Shown: positions 30,418-40,523 of the stretch, one piece after another | Position numbering within the stretch: position 1 is the first letter of the stretch | How the letters are laid out: every line of letters begins with the position of its first letter | NCBI GenBank assembly: GCA_933822405.4 | Contig: CAKOGP040002313.1 | Coordinates: forward strand, 549,364-613,363 | Source: Cylindrotheca closterium | Taxonomy: Eukaryota; Bacillariophyta; Bacillariophyceae; Bacillariales; Bacillariaceae | Direction: 5' to 3' | DNA length: 64,000 nucleotides | Translations under genes and position numbers: made by a program | The notes under the pieces: generated by a model | Database searches by the model: none | The model's input: only the letters and a program-made list of their open reading frames with translations | What the model was told of the DNA's origin: nothing

Positions 30418-31567
30418 TTAAGCCTTTGGCAGGGTGCTAGCACGCTTGGTGTTTCTTTGTACTGTGATGACTTCCTTGCATTTTGTGCACTTGATCTCTG
30501 CAGTATCAGTGAAACCTTCAACCCCGAGGATTCCTCCAAAGTAGACACGATTTTCCGTTTCGCAAGAGGGACATGGGCCATACAAAATCTCATTGTCCGT
30601 GAAGATAAAGTTGTCAGTGATAATCTTGGCACCATTGTAGACAAAGGGAGAACCAAGAGCAATAAGGAGAACTGGGTTGATACGGATGAATGGCTCGATG
30701 AATTCAAAGCCGAGTCCTAACCAAACAACGAGAAGGATGGCTCCAGCAGGAAGATACAGCAAATTAGATCTGAAATTGTCCTCCTGGAGTGTCACCTTGC
30801 AGACTCCTGTATCAATGTAGCATTTTGGTTCACTATCAACAGCAATCTGGGATCCAGCTTCCTTCAATTCAGTCTTCAAAGCATCAAACTCTGTATCGGA
30901 CAAGATTGGTGCCCCCTTCATGTAAGCTTGCATAGCTGACAAGTACTTTGTTTCTTCCCGATTCAAGACAACCAATTTGGAACCACTCCAAGACAAATCT
31001 TCCTTGAGAGCATCGAATTCTTCATCAGGAAGAAGTTGTCTGCCATTGATGTAATAAGACTATCAATTTCAAAAAAGTGACGTGTTAGATGCAGTTGCAT
31101 CAACTGGAAAATGCAAATCGGAAACCAAACTGAAAAATATTGTATTGTCGCAACCAACATACCTGCAAGGCGTCAAGGAAGATGCGCTCCTTCTCGGCAA
31201 CTGTCAAGCGAATCATTTCACCGGTATCTTCATCGAGTTGGCAGTATTCCTCATCTGGGATACAGTCGGCTGCATCTCTGTTGGTCTCGAAAAATCGTCC
31301 ACTCTTTTCATCAAAGACAACCTCCTTTCTGGCACTGGTCATTTGAAATTTGTCCAAACTTTTTTCCTCCTTGGATTCTGGGGCTGGAGCTGGATTAGCG
31401 GCCTCTTCTTTTTTATCATCCTCCGACATGAAGAAACTGTTCAAGGAAGTAACAGATTTAACTCGTGGAGCGGTTGCCTGCATTGGGGCTGTGAAAGCTT
31501 CAGCGTCATATGACAACAGAGCAACTACGGTCGCCAAGAGTGCAGGTTTAAGAGAGATGAACGCCAT
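30418..31567 (-). CDS. PGRL1: PGR5-like protein 1 (PGRL1), cyclic electron flow
   Basis: Two exons, 31567-31163 and 31059-30418, 348 aa. Start MAFISLKPALLATVVALLS, signal peptide plus AEAFTAP plastid motif. Two helical repeats follow (SYYINGRQLLPDEEFDALKE, LSWSGSKLVVL; AYMKGAPILSDTEFDALKTE), the DEEFD...LSWEGS pattern of PGRL1. Two membrane segments come next (LLYLPAGAILLVVWLGLG and NPVLLIALGSPFVYNGA), then a C-terminal CxxC pair, GPCPSCETENRVYFGG...IKCTKC. In plants PGRL1 works with PGR5 in antimycin-sensitive cyclic electron flow around photosystem I; diatom PGRL1 is known. Additional Cys (DAADCIPDEEYC, KCYIDTGVC) could be redox-active. I removed upstream in-frame methionines because they precede the signal peptide. 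Confidence 0.95.
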
Positions 31568-32067
31568 TATGTAGTGTAGACGGGATGAAACAAGGGTAAC
31601 TCTCTGTAAGATCGCGTGGAAGAGTGCAATAAAAACACGCTGGATGGATTCAACCAATGTTTCCGATCTTCGTGGCAGTCATGCGGTTCCCCCACTTTAC
31701 ATACGTCATCCATCGCACCCAAACCTTTTGGGTTGAAGATCCACAGTCCCGGGGAATGAGAATCATCTCCAATCACGGGCTCGAAATCGAATGGGTCGGC
31801 TCCAAACCCTTCTACGCGATTGATCTGAGCAGACGTGCCAAGGGGTGCAAGTTTCAATTGTATGAGATTCTACGAAAAAGCTACGGTCATTTGGTACGGT
31901 ACGTGAGATCGTTGACAGGAATTCTTTTCTCTGAGTTGGTGCCATCAAATCTTATTTCAAGATTATTGGTGTAGTCATATCAACAGCATCTGCAGATTCT
32001 TTCTCAAGAGGAAAAGGATTGAAGAGTAAATGATAATACGGGTATTGACCTAGATCTATTACGAATT
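31568..32067. other. Divergent promoter region, no supported gene
   Basis: 500 bp between PGRL1 and the GTPBP1-like gene. A minus-strand frame near 31700-31857 looks mildly protein-like (VEGFGADPFDFEPVIGD) and ends at a possible GTATGT donor, but no acceptor exon or family was found. GTAC-rich words occur near 31890. Confidence 0.4.
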
Positions 32068-34520
32068 ATGAAGAAGCCAACGATGATAATAAAGCCAATG
32101 GACAAGGAAGAGAAGCAGAAAAAGTTTCAGGAGGCCATTGCCAAGCGTTTGATCTCTGTTGTTGATCCAGAAAAGGAGGTAGGTTACAAGTGTCAACGCT
32201 TGTTGTGGTGAGACTATGCCGAGAATGGGGAAGCTGCATGCAGTGATTCAATGTGAAGTCAAACTATGCGATGAAGTCTTCAAAACATATCAGATTCTTT
32301 GGTATTCTGTGCTTATAATGTCCGAAGATGAACCATCGATGATTGAGAACATTTGATCACCGCTTCGCCTTATCTTTTCTGTATTATGGACCGTCAGACA
32401 CGAACACCAGCTGACACTTTTCATTTGATTAGGGTGGCAATATGGAGTACAAACGCCAGTTGCATAACTGCTCTGGAGAACGCCTGGAAAAACTAAAGAC
32501 TCAGATGTCGTACCGTCTCGACGAGGGACGCGGAGGCTGCGTCTACCGCATTGGAGTGGAGGATGATGGTTGCCACTCATTGCTCGACTACAAAGCTTGC
32601 AAGGAGACTGCCAAGACCCTAGAATTGCTGGCACGCAGCCTCAATGCCGTAGTGCTCGAACTAAAGATGATTCAAGGTGAGGTGAAGAAAAACAGCGATG
32701 GCAAAGCTAGCAAGTTGGACGGAACACCAGTGGAATTTGTGGTACCATCCATGTATGGAAACGGTAAAGATCAGTCGCATAATGACTTTGACGATGACAA
32801 TGAGGAAAAGGTAGAGGCAGATGGCAATCTTCCCAAAGAGCTCAAGATTGATTTAGGAGTTTACACTCGAGCGGAGATGACACTTCAGCGTATTGAAACA
32901 CATCTTTTGGATCCTTCCCCTGTCTCCCTCTCCAATATTGCTAAAGAGAATGCGAAGGCAGACGATGCTAGTAATCCAAAGGAGTCTACCAATTCGGTCG
33001 CTGATACGTTGTCCAAGCGAAACATTCGAGTGGCGGTTGTCGGAAACGTTGATGCTGGAAAGAGTACCATGATTGGAACTCTTACATCCTCTTTATTGGA
33101 CGATGGCCGTGGAAGCAGCCGAACATCCATCATGAAGCATCGCCACGAGATTGAAAGTGGTCGTACATCTACATCTTCCACACATCTTATGGGATTCCGT
33201 TCAACTGGGCAGGCTATCGGAGCAAAGGATAATGTTCGCGCCAATCGACGAAAGACTGACGATGAGGTTGCCAAGGAGTCCTACAGAGTCATTTCATTGA
33301 TGGATCTTGCTGGACACGAAAAATATTTGAAAACAACGTACGTATTTTGCCATCTTGATATGCAACTGCCTCGTATAGTATCTACAGCTCAATTACTTTT
33401 CTGTACTCCGTTTGAATTCACAGCATCCATGGTGTTGCATCTGGAATGGCTGACTATGCACTCATTCTTGTAAATAGTCGTCACAACCCAACACATATGA
33501 CCCACCACCATTTGAATCTTTGCGTCAGCTTTGGTATCCATGTGATCATTGTCTTCACGAAAATTGATGGTTGTCCTGGTAAGTAGTTTGAATTGATGTT
33601 TTCCAGGCTTTTCAAACGTGCATTCCCTGATGTCTAATTTCTTCCGACTAGACCACGCTTTTAAGACTTCCAAGTCGGAGGTTAACAAGCTATTGAAGGC
33701 ACCCGATATTGGAAAGATGCCTTTCGAGATTAAGAGCGAAGAGGATATTGAGAAAGTGATGGGAAAGATGAATACCTTGGCCCCGATGATTAGCACATCT
33801 TGCGTGACTGGTCAGGGTATTGACCTCTTACAGAAGCTGCTATTCGCATTACCCAAGCGACGAAAGCATGAGAAGAAGGTTGAGCGCCCATTTGAGTTTC
33901 TTGTCGATGATATCTTCAATGTGCCTGGAGTTGGATCTGTTGTCTCTGGATTTGTCAACGCTGGTCAGCTTGCAGTGGGATCAAACGCCCATGTCTATGT
34001 TGGTCCAACTGACGATGGCACATTTGTAAAGACGGTCGCCAAGTCGGCTCACATTGCACGCATTAGCACAAATCATGTGACATCTGGACAGTCCGCCTGC
34101 CTTGCATTGGCATTGAGCAAGGACTTGCGAAAGAAGTTGCGACGCGGAATGGTTGTGCTCAAGGAGTCTCCCTCGTCCACAAAGGAATTTGAAGCTGAGA
34201 TTTGCGTATTGAAAGGAGTGGGAACCACTATCCGAAAGTCATACCAAGCTTATGTTCACATTCTGAATGTCAGACAGAGTGCCTATGCGCGAAAGATTGA
34301 GATAGTGAAGGCTGTTCCTGGTATTCCATCCAGTCACACTGCTCAGTATGGGGAGGAGAACGAAGTCGTGTTGCGACCCGGTTCTCGGGCAAAGGTGCGA
34401 TTCGAATTTGCACAGCGCCCCGAGTATATTCGCCCTGGTATGCGTATGCTCTTCCGCGATGGTCGTGTCCGCGGTGTAGGACTAGTAACTGCTGTTCCAA
34501 CAGTTGATCCCATTCGATGA
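32068..34520 (+). CDS. GTPBP1: GTPBP1/GTPBP2-family translational GTPase
   Basis: Four exons: 32068-32178, 32433-33337, 33424-33578 and 33652-34520, 679 aa. The G domain shows G1 GNVDAGKST (about 240), G3 DLAGHEKYLKTT (about 327), G4 FTKID and G5-like SCVTGQG. Switch region HEIESGRTSTSSTHLMGF is typical of GTPBP1 (ESGRTSSV..). EF-Tu-like beta-barrel domains 2 and 3 follow (VPGVGSVVSGFVNAG; GMRMLFRDGRVRGVGLV). GTPBP1/2 proteins resemble EF1A/eRF3, deliver aminoacyl-tRNA poorly, and have been linked to ribosome rescue and exosome-mediated mRNA decay in animals. The N-terminus (first 230) is the usual variable helper region. The splice junctions restore LKTTIHGVASGMADY and KIDGCPDHAF. Confidence 0.93.
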
Positions 34521-35182
34521 TGATGATGATGGGGCAATTGAAAAAATAATCTTGTATTGACTGGGGGTTAACTGGGCGCTGTCGTGAAGTAAGGAGTAAA
34601 TTTTACTCAAATCCATGTTATATTAATAATTCATTTTTGGATCTGAATTTGTCTCTGTAAAAGAATTACTGCTGAGCGTTTGAACTTTGAATGTCCGTCT
34701 TCTTTGCAGTCACTATGCCCTGTGGTGGACCGACCCGAACACAGGAAAATTTCTACACTTGTGACTCAACAGGAAGACTGAATTATTGTGAACGGGATCA
34801 TAGTGACCCTCACGGATAACCCAATGGCTGCTAAGCAGAATCAAATTTCATTTAGCTTTTACTAATAAAGCTTAAGATATTTCTTCTTCAATCCTATTAT
34901 CATTGAGTGACAGTAACTTTCGAATTACTTGGTAGTGCATTGGAAATTCCATTTTGATTGTTGAAGTTCCGAATTCCTTAGAACGGTTTGAAGTGGCGAT
35001 GCTGACGTATCTTGGTCAGAAACTGATGGAGAGTGAAAAGAAACATTCGAGTCATCATACGACGAGACATCACTAGTATCAAACGACGAGACATCACTAG
35101 TATCAAGATTCAAGCATAATCATTCTTCCGTGGAGTAACTCTCTTATCCACAACACCAAATTACACACCAGAATACTGCAAA
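34521..35182. other. Intergenic region with a 24-bp direct repeat
   Basis: 662 bp between two plus-strand genes. At about 35060-35106 the phrase ACGACGAGACATCACTAG (plus TATCAA) occurs twice head to tail. A minus-strand frame of 62 codons (34925-35113) reads this as Asp-Thr-Ser-Asp-Val-Ser-Ser repeats, but nothing else supports a gene. Confidence 0.4.
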
Positions 35183-36195
35183 ATGCCGCTCATTCATTCG
35201 TCCGTCGGAGTATCGAGGAAACACTACTACGCTTTTCTCTTGGCCATCTTCCTTTGCCATCATAGAATCCATGGTTTTCAGTTATCCATGGTCGCATCAA
35301 GGTCTCCCATGGGCAGAAATTCAATTCCAAGCGCCGGAAAATCGCCAATGTCACAACGATCACAACCAGATGCATCAGATAGAGTCACCTCATCCCTGAT
35401 ATCGCAGCTAGCCATAGGAGCTTTGAAATTGCGACTCCACAGTCAAACACACGTTGCTTGTGATGTAATGGCGAGCCCCTCTACGGTTCTTCGTGGCCAA
35501 ATCGGTCCGGTTACAGTACAGGGACGAGGATGGGGAAGCCGTCTTGGTTTGACATGCCGTGTCATAGAAGCAACTGTCGATCAATGCGAACTTGATATGG
35601 GTCGTGTTGTTGCCAATCGAAAACTCGTTCTGACGGTTCCTGGTAAGTCATCCTTTATCAATCATTCGCTCAACCTTTGAGCACAATATGGTATTCTAAC
35701 GATCTCCACTGCATTGTAGCCGAAGGACGAGCAATGGTTGCGTTGAATGCAGTTGATTTTGGGAACTTTATTACGCACCCATTGATGAAGCCGCCTGGCA
35801 TTGTTGGAAGTGCCTCAGAGGATGACAATCGACTGGAATTTATGAAAGAGAATGTGTCGCTAGATCCAAAGAAAGGGGTTGTAACATTTTTTGGAAAATA
35901 TATGGGGCAAACATGGCAATTCACGCTGCAACGAGGATCGGACGAACAGAAGGCTTTGATCAAGGCAACTCTACAGAAGTCGTCGGAGAGTGACACGTGC
36001 ACTGATTGGGAAAATGTAGCTCGTCAGTTGGCAGCGCTAACCTCAAAATTCTTCAACGAGATGGTGTTCGAACTTGATGGAACTTTCTTGTCTTTTTCAG
36101 ATATGATGCTAACAGACAAGGGGAACGAGCCAACCATCATGCTATCTCTAGGGATCTTGGTGAAGAAGTTCCCATCACCAGGGTTGGAATTCTGA
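35183..36195 (+). CDS. Plastid-targeted DUF2993-like lipid-binding-fold protein
   Basis: Two exons, 35183-35642 and 35720-36195, 311 aa. Leader YYAFLLAIFLCHHRIHGFQL: signal peptide and HGF plastid motif. The mature protein has the DUF2993 arrangement SSLISQLAIGALKLRLHSQT, then GPVTVQGRGWGSRLGL, CELDMGRVVANRKLVL and AMVALNAVDFGNFI. Repeated beta strands and the early L..L...A...RL helix match the DUF2993/LmeA-like family of cyanobacteria and plastids, thought to form a lipid-binding tubular fold. A thylakoid or envelope lipid role is inference. A Cys pair near CTDW and CRV has no obvious function. The family call is moderately sure. Confidence 0.7.
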
Positions 36196-36425
36196 GCCTT
36201 TCCGAAAAGAATTCACGGACAGAAATTGCCATGAATCAACCAAGTGTTCGATTGGTTGCTTCGTATGCTGGAATATGTTGGGCATTGGTCTCTCCGAATG
36301 GAAAAAGAACCATCAATTGTCGATTCGTATACAAACATGAAACGCACAAAAAGTACGTGCCAATATGTAATAGAACTCACTCTGTACACTTTTAAATAAT
36401 TAGATATACATCATGAAGAAATTTT

Positions 36426-37403
36426 TTACTTCTTGCCGCCAAGCTTCTTTCCTTTCCCCTTTCTTCTGGACTTCAAAGCTTTGTTTATGGATTTCTTGGA
36501 CGCACTGTCTGCTTCCGCAGCATTTGGATCCAATTTTCGAACCAAGAAATCTGGTGCAACCAACCAGTCTTGTCCGCCAGTCTTGGGCCAAACAAAACGG
36601 TTGAAGTGGTAGAAATGACCAGAAAGAATACCTGTGATGTGTGGAACAGCAGCAGACGCACTTTGGGCCTGCAGAACATCAGCCGCCATCAATCCATATG
36701 GAAGAGACCAGTATGGAACTTTGAAAATCAACCAGTTGACCTTTTCCGTGGGCATGGCTCGACTCAGAACATGAAGCATGGCAGTGATCATTGAGGCGGC
36801 AAAGAACGGTTGCCCAGTAACGATACTCAAGCAAGACAGCAGTACCATTTGAGTCAACAAGAACACCAAATATTGCGGTGCACCATATGCACGTTCCAGC
36901 GATGTTCCGTATTGGAACAAATAGTATCCACTCATCAGCCAGCTAATGGATGGTTTTCCCAAGAAAGAAGCAGCCGAAATGAATCTCCAATATTGCATAC
37001 CAAATAGAGTTGACATCGGATCAAGCGCAAGGACTGCCTGTGTGATTTCATCTCCAAGGACTAGCCCAAGAAGAGTACAAAATCCAACCATGGTGATATA
37101 AATCCTGGTCAATGGTAGCATAGATTTGTATTTTGTCATCAAATCACCAGCAGCACTCTTTGTTTTATCTTTGCTTCCAACTTTCTTCTTTCCTGTGACT
37201 GTCTTGGAAGTCTTTGACAGAGACGCTGTTCGAGACTTTCGTTTGGCACCTCCTCGGATGTCAAGAGTAGTTTGAAGGAAAGATTTTTCCCTGAAAGATC
37301 GCAGTCTCAATTCTTGCGATATAGGCATGGCAGCCTCATTTTGAGGCAAGGTTGAAGCGAGCAAAAGAACGCTCAAGATCGTTGACTTCACTGCTAATCT
37401 CAT
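36426..37403 (-). CDS. Derlin (Der1) with N-terminal signal peptide, candidate SELMA/ERAD-like translocon component
   Basis: Single exon, 325 aa. Start MRLAVKSTILSVLLLASTLP is a signal peptide; a basic, Ser/Thr-rich transit-like stretch with LDIRGGAKRKS follows. The derlin core begins TRIYITMVGFCTLLGLVLG and includes STLFGMQYWRFISAASFLG, LMSGYYLFQYGTSLERAYG, and SLPYGLMAAD. Closing features are ITGILSGHFYHF and a Lys/Gly-rich tail. ER derlins start directly at the first helix, so the signal plus transit leader suggests routing to the periplastid compartment, where diatoms use symbiont-derived Der1 proteins (SELMA) to import preproteins. The leader has no Phe/Trp/Tyr at the predicted cleavage site (after NEAA), as expected for periplastid rather than stroma. 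Confidence 0.85.
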   Translation of the reverse strand: MRLAVKSTILSVLLLASTLPQNEAAMPISQELRLRSFREKSFLQTTLDIRGGAKRKSRTASLSKTSKTVTGKKKVGSKDKTKSAAGDLMTKYKSMLPLTRIYITMVGFCTLLGLVLGDEITQAVLALDPMSTLFGMQYWRFISAASFLGKPSISWLMSGYYLFQYGTSLERAYGAPQYLVFLLTQMVLLSCLSIVTGQPFFAASMITAMLHVLSRAMPTEKVNWLIFKVPYWSLPYGLMAADVLQAQSASAAVPHITGILSGHFYHFNRFVWPKTGGQDWLVAPDFLVRKLDPNAAEADSASKKSINKALKSRRKGKGKKLGGKK

Positions 37404-37692
37404 GTTTGTTGTCGGTGTCGAATATTTCTTGTGATGAACGTTGTCAAAATGATGGGTATTCCACGTGTTGTTGAACGGGTATGCGGACGGACTGTGGTGA
37501 CGACTGTCCGGTGTCCGGCACCGGCACACGGTTGTGACGTCAATGTGATATCCTCCGAGACCAAGACTAAGTCAGAAAATCTCAAGATCTTCGATTACCT
37601 TCGGCTGATGCCAATACGAGAACGCGAACGCTTTACCTCTACCTCTACCTATCACTATAACTTACAGCACCGGTACAACAACAGCTTGCAAA

Positions 37693-38532
37693 ATGAAAAT
37701 CTCTTCCACCTTTTCCATCCTTTTCTTCGCTAATGCGGTGAACGCATTCCAATCCAGTTTCATGTCTGGATCCAGCGCTGTGTCAGGTGTCAGAAGTGGA
37801 TCGTCTCTTTGTATGAAGACTGTCGCAGTTATCGGAGCATCTGGATTGACTTCCACCGAGTGCATTTACCAAGCCTTGAAGGATGGTCACAAGGTTGTTG
37901 GACTTACAAGAAACGCCGCCAATGTCAAGATCCCCCAGGGGTCAGGTGGTGCTGATGCAGATAAGCCCTTCAGTGATCCAAACTTGAAAATTATTTCCGG
38001 TGATGTCACAAAGATGAGTGATGTCGAAAAGGTGTTTGAAGATGAAATTGATGGAGTCATTGTCGCGCTTGGAGGAAAGACTAAGGATGTTGGAGAAACT
38101 ATGCTTACAGATGGTACCAAAAATGTTATTGCCGCCATGAAGAATAAGGGAGTCAAGAGACTCTCTGTCGTTACTTCCATTGGTGCTGGTGATTCCGAAA
38201 ACCAAGCTCCTTTCTTCTTCAAGGTGCTGATGTGGACTGCCATGAAGAAGATCTTTACCGATAAGAACAACCAAGAAGAAGTAACCAGAAACAGTGGATT
38301 GGATTACTGCATTGTCCGTCCAGGCGGCCTCACTGTCGAAGAACCAACTGGAGTTATCAATGTGATTGATGGAGAAGCCGGTTCCATCCCTCGTGCTGAC
38401 GTTGCTGCATTCTGCATCGGTGCTGTCCTTGACCCCGACTTCAAGTACATCGGACAAGCACCTTGCATTTCAAGCGTTGGAGGAACCAGCTGGACCAAGG
38501 ATCGTTCTGCTGCCGCTCGAGGGGAGATGTAA
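37693..38532 (+). CDS. Plastid-targeted atypical SDR, NAD(P)-binding protein
   Basis: Single exon, 279 aa. Leader MKISSTFSILFFANAVNAFQ ends in the plastid motif NAF. The Rossmann fold starts KTVAVIGASGLTSTECIYQA (dinucleotide loop GASG-x2-S) and continues LKIISGDVTKM, GVIVALGGKT, GVKRLSVVTSIGAGD and GLDYCIVRPGGLT. This is the atypical SDR/NAD(P)H-binding family that includes Tic62-like, biliverdin-reductase-B-like and HSCARG-like proteins. The classical YxxxK pair is absent, so it may be a sensor, a carrier-type protein or a reductase of unknown substrate. Divergent from the derlin gene (289 bp between starts). Confidence 0.88.
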   Translation: MKISSTFSILFFANAVNAFQSSFMSGSSAVSGVRSGSSLCMKTVAVIGASGLTSTECIYQALKDGHKVVGLTRNAANVKIPQGSGGADADKPFSDPNLKIISGDVTKMSDVEKVFEDEIDGVIVALGGKTKDVGETMLTDGTKNVIAAMKNKGVKRLSVVTSIGAGDSENQAPFFFKVLMWTAMKKIFTDKNNQEEVTRNSGLDYCIVRPGGLTVEEPTGVINVIDGEAGSIPRADVAAFCIGAVLDPDFKYIGQAPCISSVGGTSWTKDRSAAARGEM

Positions 38533-38576
38533 GTAGTCAAACATAGCTCATTTGGTCAAAAAAAAAATAGAACGAT

Positions 38577-40202
38577 TTACTTTAGAGATACAATTTCGGC
38601 AGTGTACTGCACTGTTCTTGGTCTGATCCATGACTTTTCATTCGACCAAATAACCGTGCATGCGTGGTCAGTCGTGAAGGCAAGTTCCGTCTCGCCACCT
38701 GCTCCACCGGTAATGATTCGATCCTTGACCAAGTACGATGCATTTTTGTATTCTGCTTTTGTTTCGCATTTTCCCTTCGCAATACTGAAGTGAATATTGT
38801 GGTCTGAAGGCGAGCAGTCAAACTTCCAGCGCAGAACGACAAAACGAGCATCCACTTTCATAGCATGCTCACCCAACTCAATAACAAAATTTCCAATCTC
38901 TCCTGCCCCAATGACCATGGATCCATTCTTTTTGAACAAGAGATTCTCGTCGACAGCTGAGTCTCGTCCCTGAAATTGACGAAGCTTATTCTCGAGAATC
39001 TGGCATCTCTCGTTCACAAGTCTCTTGGATTCGGCACTTGCCAGTGCCCACTCTTGCAGAGCTTGTACTTGTCCTTCCAATTGCTGGACCTTTTGTTTAT
39101 CCGTCTTATGCGAGTTGAAGGCTTCTTCACCTGCTGCAGCTCGAGAATTGGCCTTTGCATTGGCTTTCAAAACTAGATCAATTTCCATTTGCATTTCTTC
39201 CAATGATGCTGCTTTGTCTTGCATGGCTCGAGATGCGTGTTCGGCCTCCATTTTTGCCATTTTCAGCTCCATTTGAAGTCGGTCCACCTTTTGGAGAGCT
39301 ACATCGCGTTCTGCTTGAAGGGTTTGAGAGGACGACTCCAATTGGGTGGAACGAGACATCATTGCAGAATTTAATTCTTCCAGCTTTTCAATTCGATTTT
39401 TTGCTTCACCAAGCTCATTCATCAGCATGGAATCAAGGGCAGATTCTTGCTCGTCCGGCGGAGCAAGAGGTGCGGAAGCGGAGGTTTGCTCTCCTCCAGA
39501 TTGGCCAACACTCAATATAGCCTTGTCAAAATTGGATTCAAAGTCCATAAGCAAATCAACTAAGTTTTCAATGAGAGTCAGTTAGAAAGCGTTTGTATGC
39601 AATGAATGAGCGTGGATCGTGCACTTACGATGAGAAGGGCGATTCTGAAGTTTCTCAAGCCGTTGGTTCAACCTTTCAATTTCTCTCAATGCCTGTGACA
39701 AACGTTTCTGCGAAGCTTCAAAGTCGACCTTCGTTTCTCTTTGCGCCTTGGCTGATCGACCAAGCAATGATTTGAGTTTATCAACTTTTTCTTTCAATGC
39801 AGTATGTTCCTTGAGAATAGCCTTGAGCGCTTTACAGTCAGCTACGGTTATCTTCTTGGAGTTGACCAAGATGGCTAGCTCCCTTCTGGCATCATCTAGT
39901 GAATTGGATGTCTTTGACGCCGCAGCACCTTTCGCAGCAGTCGATGCTGTAGAAGGTGCGAGAGCTGGCGATGTTGTTGCAGCTGGACCTGGAGCTGGAG
40001 CTGGAGCCGGTGATGTTTCGGGCGCTTCAGGTGGCGTGGGGGGTTCAGCTTCTTCACTTGTTAGTATTGCTGTTTCAGTCGCTGCCGAAGGAACTAATTC
40101 CTTTTCCTCTGGAATTCCAGAAGTCGCTTCTCCGGCAGAAGTTTCTGTTTCTTCCATCACGGAAGCGACGGGGTCTTCTTCAGAAGCTCCTCTACCTTCC
40201 AT
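38577..40202 (-). CDS. Coiled-coil protein with C-terminal GOLD domain
   Basis: Two exons, 40202-39629 and 39559-38577, 518 aa. Start MEGRGASEED at 40202. The N-terminal 100 residues are acidic and Pro/Ala-rich. Two coiled-coil regions follow (ALKAILKEHTALKEKVDKLK; from ELGEAKNRIEKLEELNSAM to EGQVQALQEWAL). The last about 110 residues form a GOLD domain: FVVLRWKFDCSPSDHNIHFS, ITGGAGGETELAF, and CTVIWSNEKSWIRPRTVQYT. GOLD domains occur in p24 and Sec14/patellin-like proteins and bind membranes or cargo. With no signal peptide and no membrane helix this is a cytosolic type. A Golgi-tether-like function is my inference. A possible acceptor (TTGCAG) just before the ATG hints at an upstream non-coding exon. 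Confidence 0.8.
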
Positions 40203-40523
40203 AGCTGCAATGTACACTACAGTTTCAACTATGCTTATTCAATTTCAAACCGCATGACCGATTTTTCGTTACAGGTTACAGACCTTCCAAGGTCGGATGA
40301 GTCGATCCACCAATGATTTCATCTTGCCTTATGCTTGCATATTTTTAGTCAGTCGGGTCGACGATGAGATCTGACACAGGGATGATGTGGTTGATTTCTT
40401 GCCACGATTTTAATCGAAATGAGAACAGATAACATAATGATGATGCAACCTTCCTTTCCGACTTAGTCATTGAAAATAGAACACAGAATAATTTCAGCCC
40501 TCTCTGCACTCACAAAAAGGAGG
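40203..40523. other. Divergent promoter region GOLD protein / MATE
   Basis: 321 bp. No distinct motif; probably 5' UTR of both genes. Confidence 0.35.

Noticed and set aside
31567..31857. Minus-strand frame with GADPFDFEPVIGD-like text and a GTATGT donor
   Set aside because: No acceptor exon in frame and no family match; it also lies in the PGRL1 promoter.
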